Below are positions 34,305 through 42,629 of a DNA stretch of 64,000 nucleotides, piece by piece. Made by a program: the position numbers and the translations under genes. Source of the DNA: Streptomyces sparsogenes (lineage in GTDB: Bacteria; Actinomycetota; Actinomycetes; Streptomycetales; Streptomycetaceae); contig NZ_MAXF01000130.1 of assembly GCF_001704635.1 (NCBI RefSeq), positions 62,001 through 126,000 of the forward strand, given 5' to 3'. Numbering within the stretch: the stretch's first letter is position 1; the number at the start of each line of letters is the position of its first letter. The notes below the pieces were generated by a model. That model searched no databases and had not been told where the DNA came from. It worked only from the letters and a program-made list of their open reading frames with translations.

Positions 34305-35132
34305 ATGTTCACCATCGGAGAGTTCGCCAAACACGGGCGGGTGTCGGTCCGCATGCTGCGCCACTACGACGCCATCGGGCTGCTGCACCCCGTCCGCACC
34401 GACCCGGCCAGCGGCTACCGCTACTACGAAGCCGGCCAGCTCGCACGGCTCAACCGCGTCATCGCGCTCAAGGACCTGGGCTTCAGCCTGCACCAGGTCA
34501 AGGTGCTCCTCGACGAGGACATCGGCACCGAGGAGCTGCGCGGGATGCTGCGGCTGCGCCGGGCGGAGCTGGAGTCGGCCGTCGCGGAGGCGATGGCCCG
34601 GCTGGGCCAGGTCGAGGCGAGGCTCCGCACCATCGAGAACGAGGGACGCATGCCCACCGAGGACATTGTGATCAAGAGCCTGCCGCCGCTCCGCCTGGCG
34701 GAGCTGACCGCCACCGCGGCCAGCTTCCAGCCGCAGGACATCGGGCCCGTCATCGGCCCGCTGTTCGACCGGCTGTGCGGCCTGCTGGAGGCCGCGGGGG
34801 CGGCCCCCACCGGCCCCGGGCTCGCCTACTACGAGGACGCCCCCGGGGGCGGCGGGGCCATCACCGTGCACGCCGGGCTGCCGGTCGCCGCGCACGTCGG
34901 CACCGACCACGGCTTCCGGATCGTCCACCTGCCCGGCGTCGAACGCGCCGCCACCGTCGTGCACCGCGGCCCGATGGACGACGTGCTGCCCACCTCCCAG
35001 GCCCTGGCCCGGTGGATCGACGCCCACGGCTACCGCTCGACGGGGCTGCCCCGCGAGCTCTCCCTCGCCTGCCCCGAGGACCGCACCCAGTGGGTGACCG
35101 AGCTCCAGGAGCCCATCGTCCACGCCGGCTGA
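34305..35132 (+). CDS. MerR-family regulator with GyrI-like effector domain
   Basis: A 275-residue regulator. Residues 1-75 are the MerR DNA-binding domain (FTIGEFAKHGRVSVRMLRHYDAIGLLHPVRTD, given by its key motif RMLRHYDAIGLL), then a coiled coil (LRRAELESAVAEAMARLGQVEARL). The C-terminal part (about 120-275) is a GyrI-like ligand-binding domain as in BmrR/TipAL-type multidrug sensors. ATG 34305 is close to the promoter. No transporter lies next to it, so its target may be itself or distant. The last codons and the stop are duplicated in tandem (see repeat). Confidence 0.92.
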   Translation: MFTIGEFAKHGRVSVRMLRHYDAIGLLHPVRTDPASGYRYYEAGQLARLNRVIALKDLGFSLHQVKVLLDEDIGTEELRGMLRLRRAELESAVAEAMARLGQVEARLRTIENEGRMPTEDIVIKSLPPLRLAELTATAASFQPQDIGPVIGPLFDRLCGLLEAAGAAPTGPGLAYYEDAPGGGGAITVHAGLPVAAHVGTDHGFRIVHLPGVERAATVVHRGPMDDVLPTSQALARWIDAHGYRSTGLPRELSLACPEDRTQWVTELQEPIVHAG

Positions 35133-35155
35133 GACCCGCGCCGGCTGAGACCCGC
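35124..35155. repeat. 16-bp tandem duplication overlapping the MerR stop codon
   Basis: GCCGGCTGAGACCCGC occurs at 35124 and again at 35140. The first copy holds the last codons and the TGA of the MerR gene. Confidence 0.85.
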
Positions 35156-35221
35156 GTCCGGCGGCCCGGCCCGCCCTGCCTGGCCGCCGGACGTGATCGC
35201 CGCCATGACAGGATCGCCCGC

Positions 35222-35380
35222 ATGACGGCTCGGTACGACCCGGAAACGATCCTCGCCGGCCTGGACGAGGAGACCTGGCCCACTATCGGCTTCTCCCGCG
35301 GCACCGCCGCCGACCCGGCCGGCACGCTGCGCGCGCGGCGACCCCGGGCGAGTGAGCCGGGGCCGCCGAGTAGCCTCGCT
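35222..35380 (+). pseudogene. Probable 5' remnant of a decayed gene
   Basis: From ATG 35222 about 40 codons have typical high-GC third positions and a protein-like sequence (MTARYDPETILAGLDEETWP and onward), preceded by a weak ACAGGA. After about position 35340 the codon pattern degrades, and the frame runs out of phase into the peroxiredoxin gene before stopping at 35449. I do not recognise the parent family. It could also be a short real gene, but the abrupt loss of coding character argues for a truncated remnant. Confidence 0.35.
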
Positions 35381-35382
35381 CC

Positions 35383-35838
35383 ATGGATATCGGTGATGTC
35401 GTCGAGGACTTCGAACTGCCGGACGAGAACGGCGCCGCCCGCACGCTGAGCGGGCTGCTCGAGAACGGCCCGGTGGTGCTGTTCTTCTATCCCGCGGCCT
35501 TCACACCCGGCTGCACGAAGGAGGCCTGCCACTTCCGGGACATCGCGGGGGAGTTCACGGCGCTGGGGGCCCAGCCGGTCGGCGTCAGCGCCGACTCGGT
35601 CGACAAGCAGGCGGAGTTCGCCCGTACCCACTCCTTCGGCTATCCGCTGCTGTCCGACCCGGAGGGGACCGTACGGGAGCGGTTCGGCGTCAAGCGCGGC
35701 ATCGCGGCCGTCCCCACCAAGCGGGTCACCTTCGTGATCGACACCGACCGCCGGGTGCTGGAGGTCGTCAAGAGTGAGTTCCGGATGAGCGTGCACGCCG
35801 ACAAGGCGCTCGAGGCGCTGCGGCGCAGGGCGGCGTAA
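35383..35838 (+). CDS. Peroxiredoxin (Bcp/PrxQ type)
   Basis: A 151-residue thiol peroxidase that reduces peroxides. The peroxidatic Cys44 is in AAFTPGCTKEACHFRD, with a second Cys at 49, the spacing of atypical two-Cys PrxQ/Bcp enzymes. GVSADSVDKQAEFARTHSFGYPLLSDPEG is the usual next segment. ATG 35383 is chosen; no strong ribosome binding site precedes it. It is convergent with the beta-galactosidase gene and separated from it by a strong hairpin. Confidence 0.92.
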   Translation: MDIGDVVEDFELPDENGAARTLSGLLENGPVVLFFYPAAFTPGCTKEACHFRDIAGEFTALGAQPVGVSADSVDKQAEFARTHSFGYPLLSDPEGTVRERFGVKRGIAAVPTKRVTFVIDTDRRVLEVVKSEFRMSVHADKALEALRRRAA

Positions 35839-35852
35839 GCGGGACGACAGCA

Positions 35853-35888
35853 CGGAGGGCGCGCGGGCCATGACCCGCGCGCCCTCCG
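35853..35888. terminator. Bidirectional terminator between peroxiredoxin and beta-galactosidase genes
   Basis: CGGAGGGCGCGCGGG (35853-35867) pairs perfectly with CCCGCGCGCCCTCCG (35874-35888) over a six-base loop. Confidence 0.9.
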
Positions 35889-35892
35889 CCAC

Positions 35893-38859
35893 TCAGATCC
35901 GCGAGAACGTGAACGAGAACTCGGCGGGCGCCGCGTCCAGGCGGTACGACGGCAGCACCCCGGGGCCGCACGACTGGCTGCCGATGCCCTGCTGCCCGTG
36001 GTCGAGGTTCACCCACACCGTGTCCGCCGAGGCGGACAGGTCCGGGGTGTGCTCGGCCGCGTCCAGCTGCTCCGTGGTCCACCGGCGCGCCGTGAACCAG
36101 AACGGCGGCGCCCCCTCCACCGCGATCCCGGTCCCGTCCTCACCGGTCAGCCGCGCCCACCGGACGTCCGCCCGGGCCCCGTTCTCCTGCGGCCGGACGT
36201 ACGGCGTCTGCAGGGCGTCGACCGTCAGCGCCCACCGGCCGATCCGGGAGGCGGCCCGGGTGTCGGGGTACGCCTCGCCGGGGCCGCCGCCGAACCACTC
36301 GGCCCGGCCCAGCGCCGCGGGGACCCCGAGCCGCACGCCCAGGCGCGGCAGCGGGCAGGGCCACTCGCCGTGGGGGGTGACGGAGACGGCCAGCCGCAGC
36401 CGGTCCTCGTCGGCGGCGTCGGCGATCCAGCGGTAGACGGCCACCAGGCCGACATCGGTGGCCGCCGGGGCGACCCGGGTGCGGACGGTCAGGGCGTCGT
36501 CCGCCATCTCCACCGCGTCGACGCGGTGCCGCAGGCGGTGCAGGCCGAGCGCGCGCCAGATCAGGCCGTAGCGCTCGTCGGGCTGCCAGGACGCGCCGTT
36601 GTCGTTGTCGGTGGGCGCGCGCCAGACGTCGAGCCGGGGGCCGGTGACCTCGAGCCCCCCGAGGGAGACCAGCGCGCCGCTCGCCGGGTCGAAGACCCCC
36701 GGGCCCAGCACGATCGTGTCGCCCTCGCGGCGCGGCGCGACGGCGGCGGCTCCCGTGGCGGCGGGGGCCTGCGCTGCGGCCGGGGCCTGCGTGGCGGCGG
36801 GGGCCTGCGTGGCGGGCGCGGCCGGGAACTGACCCCACGCCACCTCGTGCCCCGCCGGGGCCCACGCGGTGTCGGCCGCGAGCCGCGCCCGTACGGTCCA
36901 CAGCGCCTCGCCGGTGGCGTCCGTCGCGGGCCGGCCGGCCAGCTTGACCTCGGCGGACTCGCCCGGGCCCAGCGGCGGGACCGCCAGCTCTCCCCCGTCC
37001 ACCTCCACGCCCTCGGCCTCGTACACCCAGGAGAAGGCGAGATGGGACAGGTCGGCGAAGTCGTGGGTGTTGGTGACGCGGACCGTGCCCGCCGCGCCGT
37101 CGCCCTCGATCCGGACCGGCTCGATGACCTTCTTGTACTCGACCAGCCCCGGGGACGGGGTGCGGTCGGGGAAGAGCAGCCCGTCGCAGACGAAGTTGCC
37201 GTCGTGCAGCTCCTCGCCGAAGTCCCCGCCGTAGCCGTAGAACAGCTCGCCCTCGGGGGTGCGCTTCGCGATGCCGTGGTCGATCCACTCCCACACGAAG
37301 CCGCCCTGGCAGCGCTCGTGCGCCTCGAACAGCCGCTGGTACTCGCTCAGTCCGCCCGGCCCGTTGCCCATGGCGTGCGCGTACTCGCACAGGATGAAGG
37401 GGAGCGCGCGGCGCTTGGCGTCCAGTCCGGCGTCCGCCCAGGGGGCCTCGGCGCGCCGGCCGATCTGCTCGACCTCCTCGTGCGGGGCGTACATCCGCGA
37501 GTAGACGTCCGTGTCGGCGCAGGACAGGTCGCCCTCGTAGTGGATCACGCGGGAGGGGTCGCGGTCGCGGATCCACTCCGCCATGGCGGTCAGCCCCCGG
37601 CCGGTGCCGCACTCGTTGCCCAGCGACCACATCACCACCGAGGCGTGGTTCTTGTCGCGCTCGACCATCCGGCGGGCCCGGTCCACCAGCGCCGGAGTCC
37701 AGCGGTCGTCGTCGACCGGGTTGCCGCGCCAGCCGAGGTCCACGAAGCCGTGGGTCTCCAGGTCGCACTCGTCGATCACCCACAGGCCCAGCTCGTCGCA
37801 CAGGTCGAGGAAGGCGGGGTGCGGCGGGTAGTGGCTGGTGCGTACGGCGTTGATGTTGTGGCGCTTCATCAGGACCAGGTCCTCGCGCATGGTCTCCAGG
37901 TCGAGCGCGCGCCCGGCCTCGGGGTGGAACTCGTGCCGGTTGACCCCCCGGAACAGCACCCGCTTCCCGTTGACCTTGATCACGCCGTCCTCGACGACGA
38001 CCGTACGGAAGCCCACCCGCAGCGACACCCGTTCGCCGCCGGTGGCGAGCGTGGCCTCGTACAGGCGCGGGGTCTCGGCCGTCCACGGCTCGACGGCCAC
38101 GGTGGCGCTCTCCCCGGTGGCCAGGTCCAGGCCCAGCTCGGGCACGGTGACCCGGCCGCCCGGCTCGGCGTCGACCCGCAGGGTGCCCTCGCCCGAGGCG
38201 TGGTCGTACGAGGCGTGCACGAAGAAGTCGCCGACCGCGTCCGCGGGCCGGTGCAACAGGGTCACCTCGCGGAAGATCCCCGGCAGCCACCACTGGTCCT
38301 GGTCCTCCAGGTAGCTGCCGGAGGACCACTGGTGCACGCGTACGGCCAGCACATTGCCGCGCGGCCGCAGCAGCTCGCCCACCGCGAACTCGTGCGGCAG
38401 CCGGCTGCCCCTGAAGACGCCCAGCTCCTGCCCGTTGAGCCAGACCCGGGCGCAGGACTCCACGCCCTCGAAGCGCAGCACGGCGTCCCCGTCGGCGGGC
38501 CAGTCCTCGGGCAGGTCGAAGACGCGGCGGTGGTCGCCGGTCGGGTTCTCGGTGGGCACCCGAGGCGGGTCCACCGGGAACGGGTACAGCACATTGGTGT
38601 AGATGGGGGCGCCGTGGCCCTGGAGCACCCAGTGGCCCGGCACGGCGACCGTGTCCCAGCCGGTGGTGTCGTAGTCGGGGCGGGCGAACGACTCGTCCTC
38701 GGCGGTGGCGGTCGGCGACAGCCGGAAGGCCCAGTCGCCGCCCAGGCTCAGCCGCGCGGCGTCGGACCCGGCGGTCCAGGCGCGGGGCGGCAGCCCACCG
38801 CTTCCCGGGGACACGTCCTCGTAGTAGGGGAGTGGGGTGTCGGGGGTGGTGGTGCTCAT
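35893..38859 (-). CDS. Beta-galactosidase, GH2 (LacZ type)
   Basis: A 988-residue cytoplasmic glycosidase that cleaves beta-galactosides. The five-domain LacZ layout is present: jelly-roll (PALPYYED region, DWAFRLSPTAT), immunoglobulin-like domain, catalytic barrel with acid/base Glu in SLGNECGTGRGL (near 415) and nucleophile Glu in FILCEYAHAMGN (near 491), then C-terminal beta domains with WFGGGPGEAYPDTR. An Ala/Pro/Thr/Gln repeat (QAPAATQAPAAAQAPAATG, near 685-705) interrupts the linker before the last domain. ATG 38859 has GAGGAG upstream. Confidence 0.94.
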   Translation of the reverse strand: MSTTTPDTPLPYYEDVSPGSGGLPPRAWTAGSDAARLSLGGDWAFRLSPTATAEDESFARPDYDTTGWDTVAVPGHWVLQGHGAPIYTNVLYPFPVDPPRVPTENPTGDHRRVFDLPEDWPADGDAVLRFEGVESCARVWLNGQELGVFRGSRLPHEFAVGELLRPRGNVLAVRVHQWSSGSYLEDQDQWWLPGIFREVTLLHRPADAVGDFFVHASYDHASGEGTLRVDAEPGGRVTVPELGLDLATGESATVAVEPWTAETPRLYEATLATGGERVSLRVGFRTVVVEDGVIKVNGKRVLFRGVNRHEFHPEAGRALDLETMREDLVLMKRHNINAVRTSHYPPHPAFLDLCDELGLWVIDECDLETHGFVDLGWRGNPVDDDRWTPALVDRARRMVERDKNHASVVMWSLGNECGTGRGLTAMAEWIRDRDPSRVIHYEGDLSCADTDVYSRMYAPHEEVEQIGRRAEAPWADAGLDAKRRALPFILCEYAHAMGNGPGGLSEYQRLFEAHERCQGGFVWEWIDHGIAKRTPEGELFYGYGGDFGEELHDGNFVCDGLLFPDRTPSPGLVEYKKVIEPVRIEGDGAAGTVRVTNTHDFADLSHLAFSWVYEAEGVEVDGGELAVPPLGPGESAEVKLAGRPATDATGEALWTVRARLAADTAWAPAGHEVAWGQFPAAPATQAPAATQAPAAAQAPAATGAAAVAPRREGDTIVLGPGVFDPASGALVSLGGLEVTGPRLDVWRAPTDNDNGASWQPDERYGLIWRALGLHRLRHRVDAVEMADDALTVRTRVAPAATDVGLVAVYRWIADAADEDRLRLAVSVTPHGEWPCPLPRLGVRLGVPAALGRAEWFGGGPGEAYPDTRAASRIGRWALTVDALQTPYVRPQENGARADVRWARLTGEDGTGIAVEGAPPFWFTARRWTTEQLDAAEHTPDLSASADTVWVNLDHGQQGIGSQSCGPGVLPSYRLDAAPAEFSFTFSRI

Positions 38860-38968
38860 CGGTCTCCTCGGTCGGCGATGGAGGGGGACGACGATCGGGC
38901 CGGCCCGGGCCGGAGCGGCCCGGGCGCGCGTCGGCCCGGGCGCTTGGGCCCGGGCCGCCAGCACGGGA

Positions 38969-38997
38969 CGTTAACGAGCGGCGAGAGACTTTTTCAA
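38969..38997 (-). promoter_or_regulatory. Promoter of the beta-galactosidase gene
   Basis: On the minus strand TTGAAA (38992-38997), 17 bases, TTAACG (38969-38974), about 110 bases before the ATG. The remainder of the 281-base gap (38860-39140) holds only the operator described next and GC-rich repeats of CGCTCGCCGGGC type. Confidence 0.7.
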
Positions 38998-39027
38998 GGG
39001 GTTGGACGAAGTCGGCGTGAAGTCTGT

Positions 39028-39041
39028 GGCAAGCGCTTGCC
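39028..39041. promoter_or_regulatory. Perfect LacI-family operator palindrome GGCAAGCGCTTGCC
   Basis: A 14-bp perfect dyad with a central CG and the AAGCGCTT core typical of LacI/GalR-family operators, 31 bases upstream of the beta-galactosidase -35 box. Confidence 0.7.
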
Positions 39042-39140
39042 GGGGCGGCTTGCCGGGACGCCCTCGACAGGCCCGCTCGCCGGCGCCGCTCGCCGGGCTC
39101 CCCGCCGGGCTCCTGGCAGGTCCGCTCGCGGGGCCGCTCG

Positions 39141-40349
39141 CTAGCCCCGGTGCGGCTTCGCTCTCATGGCCGCCAGCGAGCCCTCCAGGGCGAAGGTCGC
39201 GGCCCCCAGGCTCACCGGGTTGGACGGGATCGGGCACAGCACGATCTCGACGCTCCCGAAGGGGCGGCGCAGCGCGCGCCGCGCCACCGCCTCCCGTACC
39301 TCCGCCACCAGCGGCTCGCCCAGCGCGGCCGCCACCCAGCTGCTGACCACGATCACCTCGGGGTTGAGCAGATTGACCAGGTCGGCCAGGGCCGCGCCGA
39401 GATAGCGGGCGGTCTCGCGGACCACCCGCACGGCCACCGGATCGCCGTCGGCCAGCGCCCGGCCGAGCGCCTCGATGGTGGCGGTCTGGTCGTCCGGGTG
39501 CAGCAGGGGGCTGTCGGGGCTCAGCTCCCGGAGGTTCCGCATGATGCCCGGGGCGCCGACATACGTCTCCACACAGCCCTGGTTGCCGCAGTGGCACGGC
39601 CGCCCGTCCAGCACGAGGGTGGTGTGCCCCCACTCGCCTGCGCTGTTGGTCGCCCCCCGGTGCAGCGTGCCGCCCAGTGCGAGCCCCGCCCCCACCCCCG
39701 TCCCCAGGTTGACCACGATCGCGTCATCGCGCCCGCGCGCCGCGCCGAACCACTGCTCGGCGACGGTGGTGGCGCGCAGCGGGTTGTCGAGGTGGAGCGG
39801 GTAGGGGAGGTGTTCGGCCAGCAGGCCCAGCAGCGGGACGTCGTGCCAGTTCCAGTTGGCGGCGTAGACGGACACCCCGCCCTCCCGGTCCACCTGCCCG
39901 GGCATGCTGACCCCGACGCCCAGCACCCGCTCCGGCGCCACGGCCGACCGCGCCACCACCTCGGCCACGGCGCCGGCGATGCGCGCCACCACCCGCGCCG
40001 CGTCCCGCTCGCCGGGGCGCAGCTCCTCGTCGGCGCGGGCCAGCACGGTCAGCGCCAGGTCGAACAGCTCGACGTGGATGTACGTCTCGGCCACGTCCAC
40101 GCCGATCAGCGCGCCGCCGGTGGGGTTGACGGCGACCAGCCCGCGCGGCCGGCCGCCGTCGGAGTCCTCGTACCCGCCCTCCACCAGCATGCCGAAGTCC
40201 AGCAGCTCGCCCACCAGGGTGGCGACCGTGGCCAGGCTCAGCCCGGTCGCGGCGGCCAGCTGCTGCCGGGAGACGGGGGATTCGGCGATGATGTGGCGCA
40301 ACACGTCGTAGCGGTTCGCGGTGCGGATGTCGCGGGACGTGCGCTTCAC
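39141..40349 (-). CDS. ROK-family transcription regulator
   Basis: A 402-residue repressor of the NagC/XylR type. The N-terminal winged helix (RYDVLRHIIAESPVSRQQLAAATGLSLATVATLV by its motif SRQQLAAATGLSLATV) precedes the ROK sugar-kinase-like domain: LIGVDVAETYIHVELFD, VVNLGTGVGAGLALGG, GEWGHTTLVL and the zinc motif CHCGNQGCVETYVG. It probably senses a sugar or sugar phosphate. GTG 40349 has GGAGG seven bases upstream. It lies upstream of and in the same direction as the beta-galactosidase gene, which it may control. Confidence 0.92.
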   Translation of the reverse strand: MKRTSRDIRTANRYDVLRHIIAESPVSRQQLAAATGLSLATVATLVGELLDFGMLVEGGYEDSDGGRPRGLVAVNPTGGALIGVDVAETYIHVELFDLALTVLARADEELRPGERDAARVVARIAGAVAEVVARSAVAPERVLGVGVSMPGQVDREGGVSVYAANWNWHDVPLLGLLAEHLPYPLHLDNPLRATTVAEQWFGAARGRDDAIVVNLGTGVGAGLALGGTLHRGATNSAGEWGHTTLVLDGRPCHCGNQGCVETYVGAPGIMRNLRELSPDSPLLHPDDQTATIEALGRALADGDPVAVRVVRETARYLGAALADLVNLLNPEVIVVSSWVAAALGEPLVAEVREAVARRALRRPFGSVEIVLCPIPSNPVSLGAATFALEGSLAAMRAKPHRG

Positions 40350-40491
40350 GCCGGGTCCTCCGTGCTCGGTGGTGCGGCCCGTATGACGCCGCGCCACCCT
40401 AGAGTGCGCGCCCCCCTTGGGCAACTCCTTCGCGCAACCCTCGCACGAAGCGCACTTTGCCCGGGACCCGGATGCCCGGCCGGCGCGGATG

Positions 40492-42099
40492 CTAGCCGTG
40501 GGCCGTGAGCACGTCCCTGACGACCGGCCCCGCCGTGTCGCCGCCGTGGCCGCCCCCGACGACCACGGCGGCCGCCGCGATGTCGTTCCGGTAGGCCGTG
40601 AACCAGGCGTTCGTGGTCTGCTGTCCGTCGATCTCCGCCGAGCCCGTCTTCGCGCCGATGTCCCCGCTGAGCCCGGACATCGCGCGCGCCGCCGTGCCGC
40701 TGGTGGCGGTGAGCCGCATCATGCTCCGCAACTGCCGGACGGCCGCCGGGCTCAGCCCGCGCTCCGTCTTCGCCTGCTCCTCCCGGATCAGGGACCGGGG
40801 CACGATGACGGGCTGCCGGAAGGTGCCGGTCTGGGCGGTGGCCGCCACCGAGGCCACGGTGAGCGGGTTCATCTGCACCCTGCCCTGCCCGATCAGCGCG
40901 GCGGCCTTGTCGTCCCCGCCACCTGTGGGCACCGAGCCGTCGAAGGTCTCCACCCCCACGTGCCAGGTGAGCCCGATCCCGAACACCGCCCGCGCCTCGT
41001 CGGCGACGGCGCTGTCGGACAGATCGCCGGCCAGCGACACGAAGGCGGTGTTGCAGGAGGCGGCGAAGTCCTGCGCGAAGGTGGCGGCCGGGTTCTCGCT
41101 GTCCTCGACGTTGTGGAAGGTCATGCCCTGCTGGTACGAGATCGTTTTGGGGCAGGGCACCGGACGGCCGGGGGTCACCTTGCCGGACTCCAGCAGCGCC
41201 GCCGAGGTGATGATCTTGAACGTGGAGCCGGGCGCGGTGGCCCCCTGGAAGGCCGGATTGAACTCCGTCCGGTCGGAGTTGGCCACTGCCAGTACCTCGC
41301 CCGTGCTGGGCTTGAGCGCCACCACCGAGGCCCCCGAGCGCCGCGCGACCGCCTCCTCGGCGCGGCTCTGCACCCGCGCGTCGAGCGTGGTGTGCACGGT
41401 GCCCGGCCTGCCCTTGGCCACCACGTGCAGGGTCTTCGCGGGTGTGTCGTCCACCCCGGCCGCCCACACCTCGATCCGGCCCCCGGTGCCCGAGGCGGCG
41501 GCGTACCGCTTGCGGAGTTCGGCCAGCACCGGGCCGAGCGAGGGATAGCGCTCCTTCGTCAGCTCCTTGCCGTCGCGGTCCACCACCCGGACCGACGGCG
41601 GGGCGGCGAGGCCCGTCCGCAGCGCCGGACGGTCGGCGGTCAGCTCGGGGTGCAGCACGGAGGGCATCCAGTCGACCAGCGGTCTGCCCGTCGTCCTGCC
41701 CCGCACCACCGACAGCTCGGAGGCGTAGCTCCAGCTGGCGCGGGTGCCCTCGTAGGAGATGTCGGCCCTGACGTCGAATGGCACCCGGGTCCCCTGCGCC
41801 CGGCCCGCCTTGAGCGTCAGCTTCGCCACATGGCCGTCGTGGCGGTAGCCGCTCAGCGCGGCCACGGCCGACGCGGCGTCGTTGGTGAGCTGCGAGGCCC
41901 TCACGTCGTTCTTCTCCGCCCAGGCGGCGAGGAAGTCCCGTGCGGTCTCCCGCACTTCGGACGCGCTGACCGGGCCGTCGTGCCCCGGCCCCCGGTCGCC
42001 GCCGGTGAGCCCGGTGTACAGGTTGTACGCGCCGAGGCCCGCGACACCCACGACCGCGACGGCCGTGACTCCGAGCACGACTCTTCCCACTGTGCGCAT
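40492..42099 (-). CDS. Class B penicillin-binding protein with MecA-type N-terminal domain
   Basis: A 535-residue membrane-anchored transpeptidase. One N-terminal helix (VGRVVLGVTAVAVVGVAGLGAYNLY) is followed by a MecA_N/NTF2-like domain (SEVRETARDFLAAWAEKNDVRAS), a dimerisation-like region, and the transpeptidase domain with SxxK (STFK, near 292), SxN (SCN, near 349) and KTG (KTGSAE, near 484), so it looks catalytically complete. It would crosslink peptidoglycan. Such MecA_N PBPs can have lower beta-lactam affinity in other bacteria, but nothing here proves resistance. ATG 42099 starts the cytoplasmic tail. A long leader with a strong hairpin precedes it. Confidence 0.93.
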   Translation of the reverse strand: MRTVGRVVLGVTAVAVVGVAGLGAYNLYTGLTGGDRGPGHDGPVSASEVRETARDFLAAWAEKNDVRASQLTNDAASAVAALSGYRHDGHVAKLTLKAGRAQGTRVPFDVRADISYEGTRASWSYASELSVVRGRTTGRPLVDWMPSVLHPELTADRPALRTGLAAPPSVRVVDRDGKELTKERYPSLGPVLAELRKRYAAASGTGGRIEVWAAGVDDTPAKTLHVVAKGRPGTVHTTLDARVQSRAEEAVARRSGASVVALKPSTGEVLAVANSDRTEFNPAFQGATAPGSTFKIITSAALLESGKVTPGRPVPCPKTISYQQGMTFHNVEDSENPAATFAQDFAASCNTAFVSLAGDLSDSAVADEARAVFGIGLTWHVGVETFDGSVPTGGGDDKAAALIGQGRVQMNPLTVASVAATAQTGTFRQPVIVPRSLIREEQAKTERGLSPAAVRQLRSMMRLTATSGTAARAMSGLSGDIGAKTGSAEIDGQQTTNAWFTAYRNDIAAAAVVVGGGHGGDTAGPVVRDVLTAHG

Positions 42100-42148
42100 G
42101 GCGTGGTCCGCCCCCCAAGATCCCCCGATGATCCCCGAGCTGAGGTTG

Positions 42149-42188
42149 GCGCCCTGCCGCTCCACCCCCGCGTCAAGCGGCAGGGCGC
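42149..42188 (-). promoter_or_regulatory. Hairpin in the 5' leader of the PBP mRNA
   Basis: GCGCCCTGCCGCT (42149-42161) pairs perfectly with AGCGGCAGGGCGC (42176-42188), 14-base loop. It lies between the promoter and the start codon (50 bases from the ATG), so it would be in the transcript leader. Confidence 0.6.
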
Positions 42189-42201
42189 ACAACGAGTCCA
42201 C

Positions 42202-42230
42202 AACCTATGGACCGTGACACTCCATCACAA
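42202..42230 (-). promoter_or_regulatory. Promoter of the PBP gene
   Basis: TTGTGA (42225-42230), 17 bases, TAGGTT (42202-42207) on the minus strand. The predicted leader is about 95 bases. Confidence 0.6.
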
Positions 42231-42297
42231 GGGGCTACTTCAGGCCACAAGCGCACCGCGTGACCCGCGACACGCCCTCCGGGCGCGCCGCGACGGC

Positions 42298-42489
42298 TCA
42301 CGCCGCCTGCTCGACCTCTCCCCGCAGCGCCCTGGTGTAGACCTTCAGCAGCCGACCGTATTCGGCCCGCTCCTGCGGACGCAGCGCCCGGCCGGCCCGC
42401 GCGCGCAAGAACACGCGGATGGCCTCGTTCGCCTGGTCGGTGGAGAGGGTGAGTAAAGCGGTTTCGGGGTGAGTAGGAGTCGGACGCAT
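42298..42489 (-). CDS. Small conserved actinomycete protein of unknown function
   Basis: A 63-residue protein: MRPTPTHPETALLTLSTDQA, then NEAIRVFLRARAGRALRPQER and AEYGRLLKVYTRALRGEVEQAA. It is mostly helical, with no membrane segment or Cys. Codon use is coding-like, including rarer AT-rich codons near the start. Similar short proteins are widespread in Streptomyces as hypothetical proteins. No ribosome binding site precedes ATG 42489, and TCTTATTCCC sits directly before it, so a leaderless transcript is possible. Confidence 0.75.
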   Translation of the reverse strand: MRPTPTHPETALLTLSTDQANEAIRVFLRARAGRALRPQERAEYGRLLKVYTRALRGEVEQAA

Positions 42490-42629
42490 GGGAATAAGAG
42501 TACGGGCAGCCACTGACATCGGCACCGGTGCAAACCGTTCAAGTGCGCTGTTACCGCGGGTATGTGAGCAAGAACGCATCCGGTGCACGGCCCTGGACGG
42601 CCGCCGCCACCCCTCCACCAGCACGTCCG

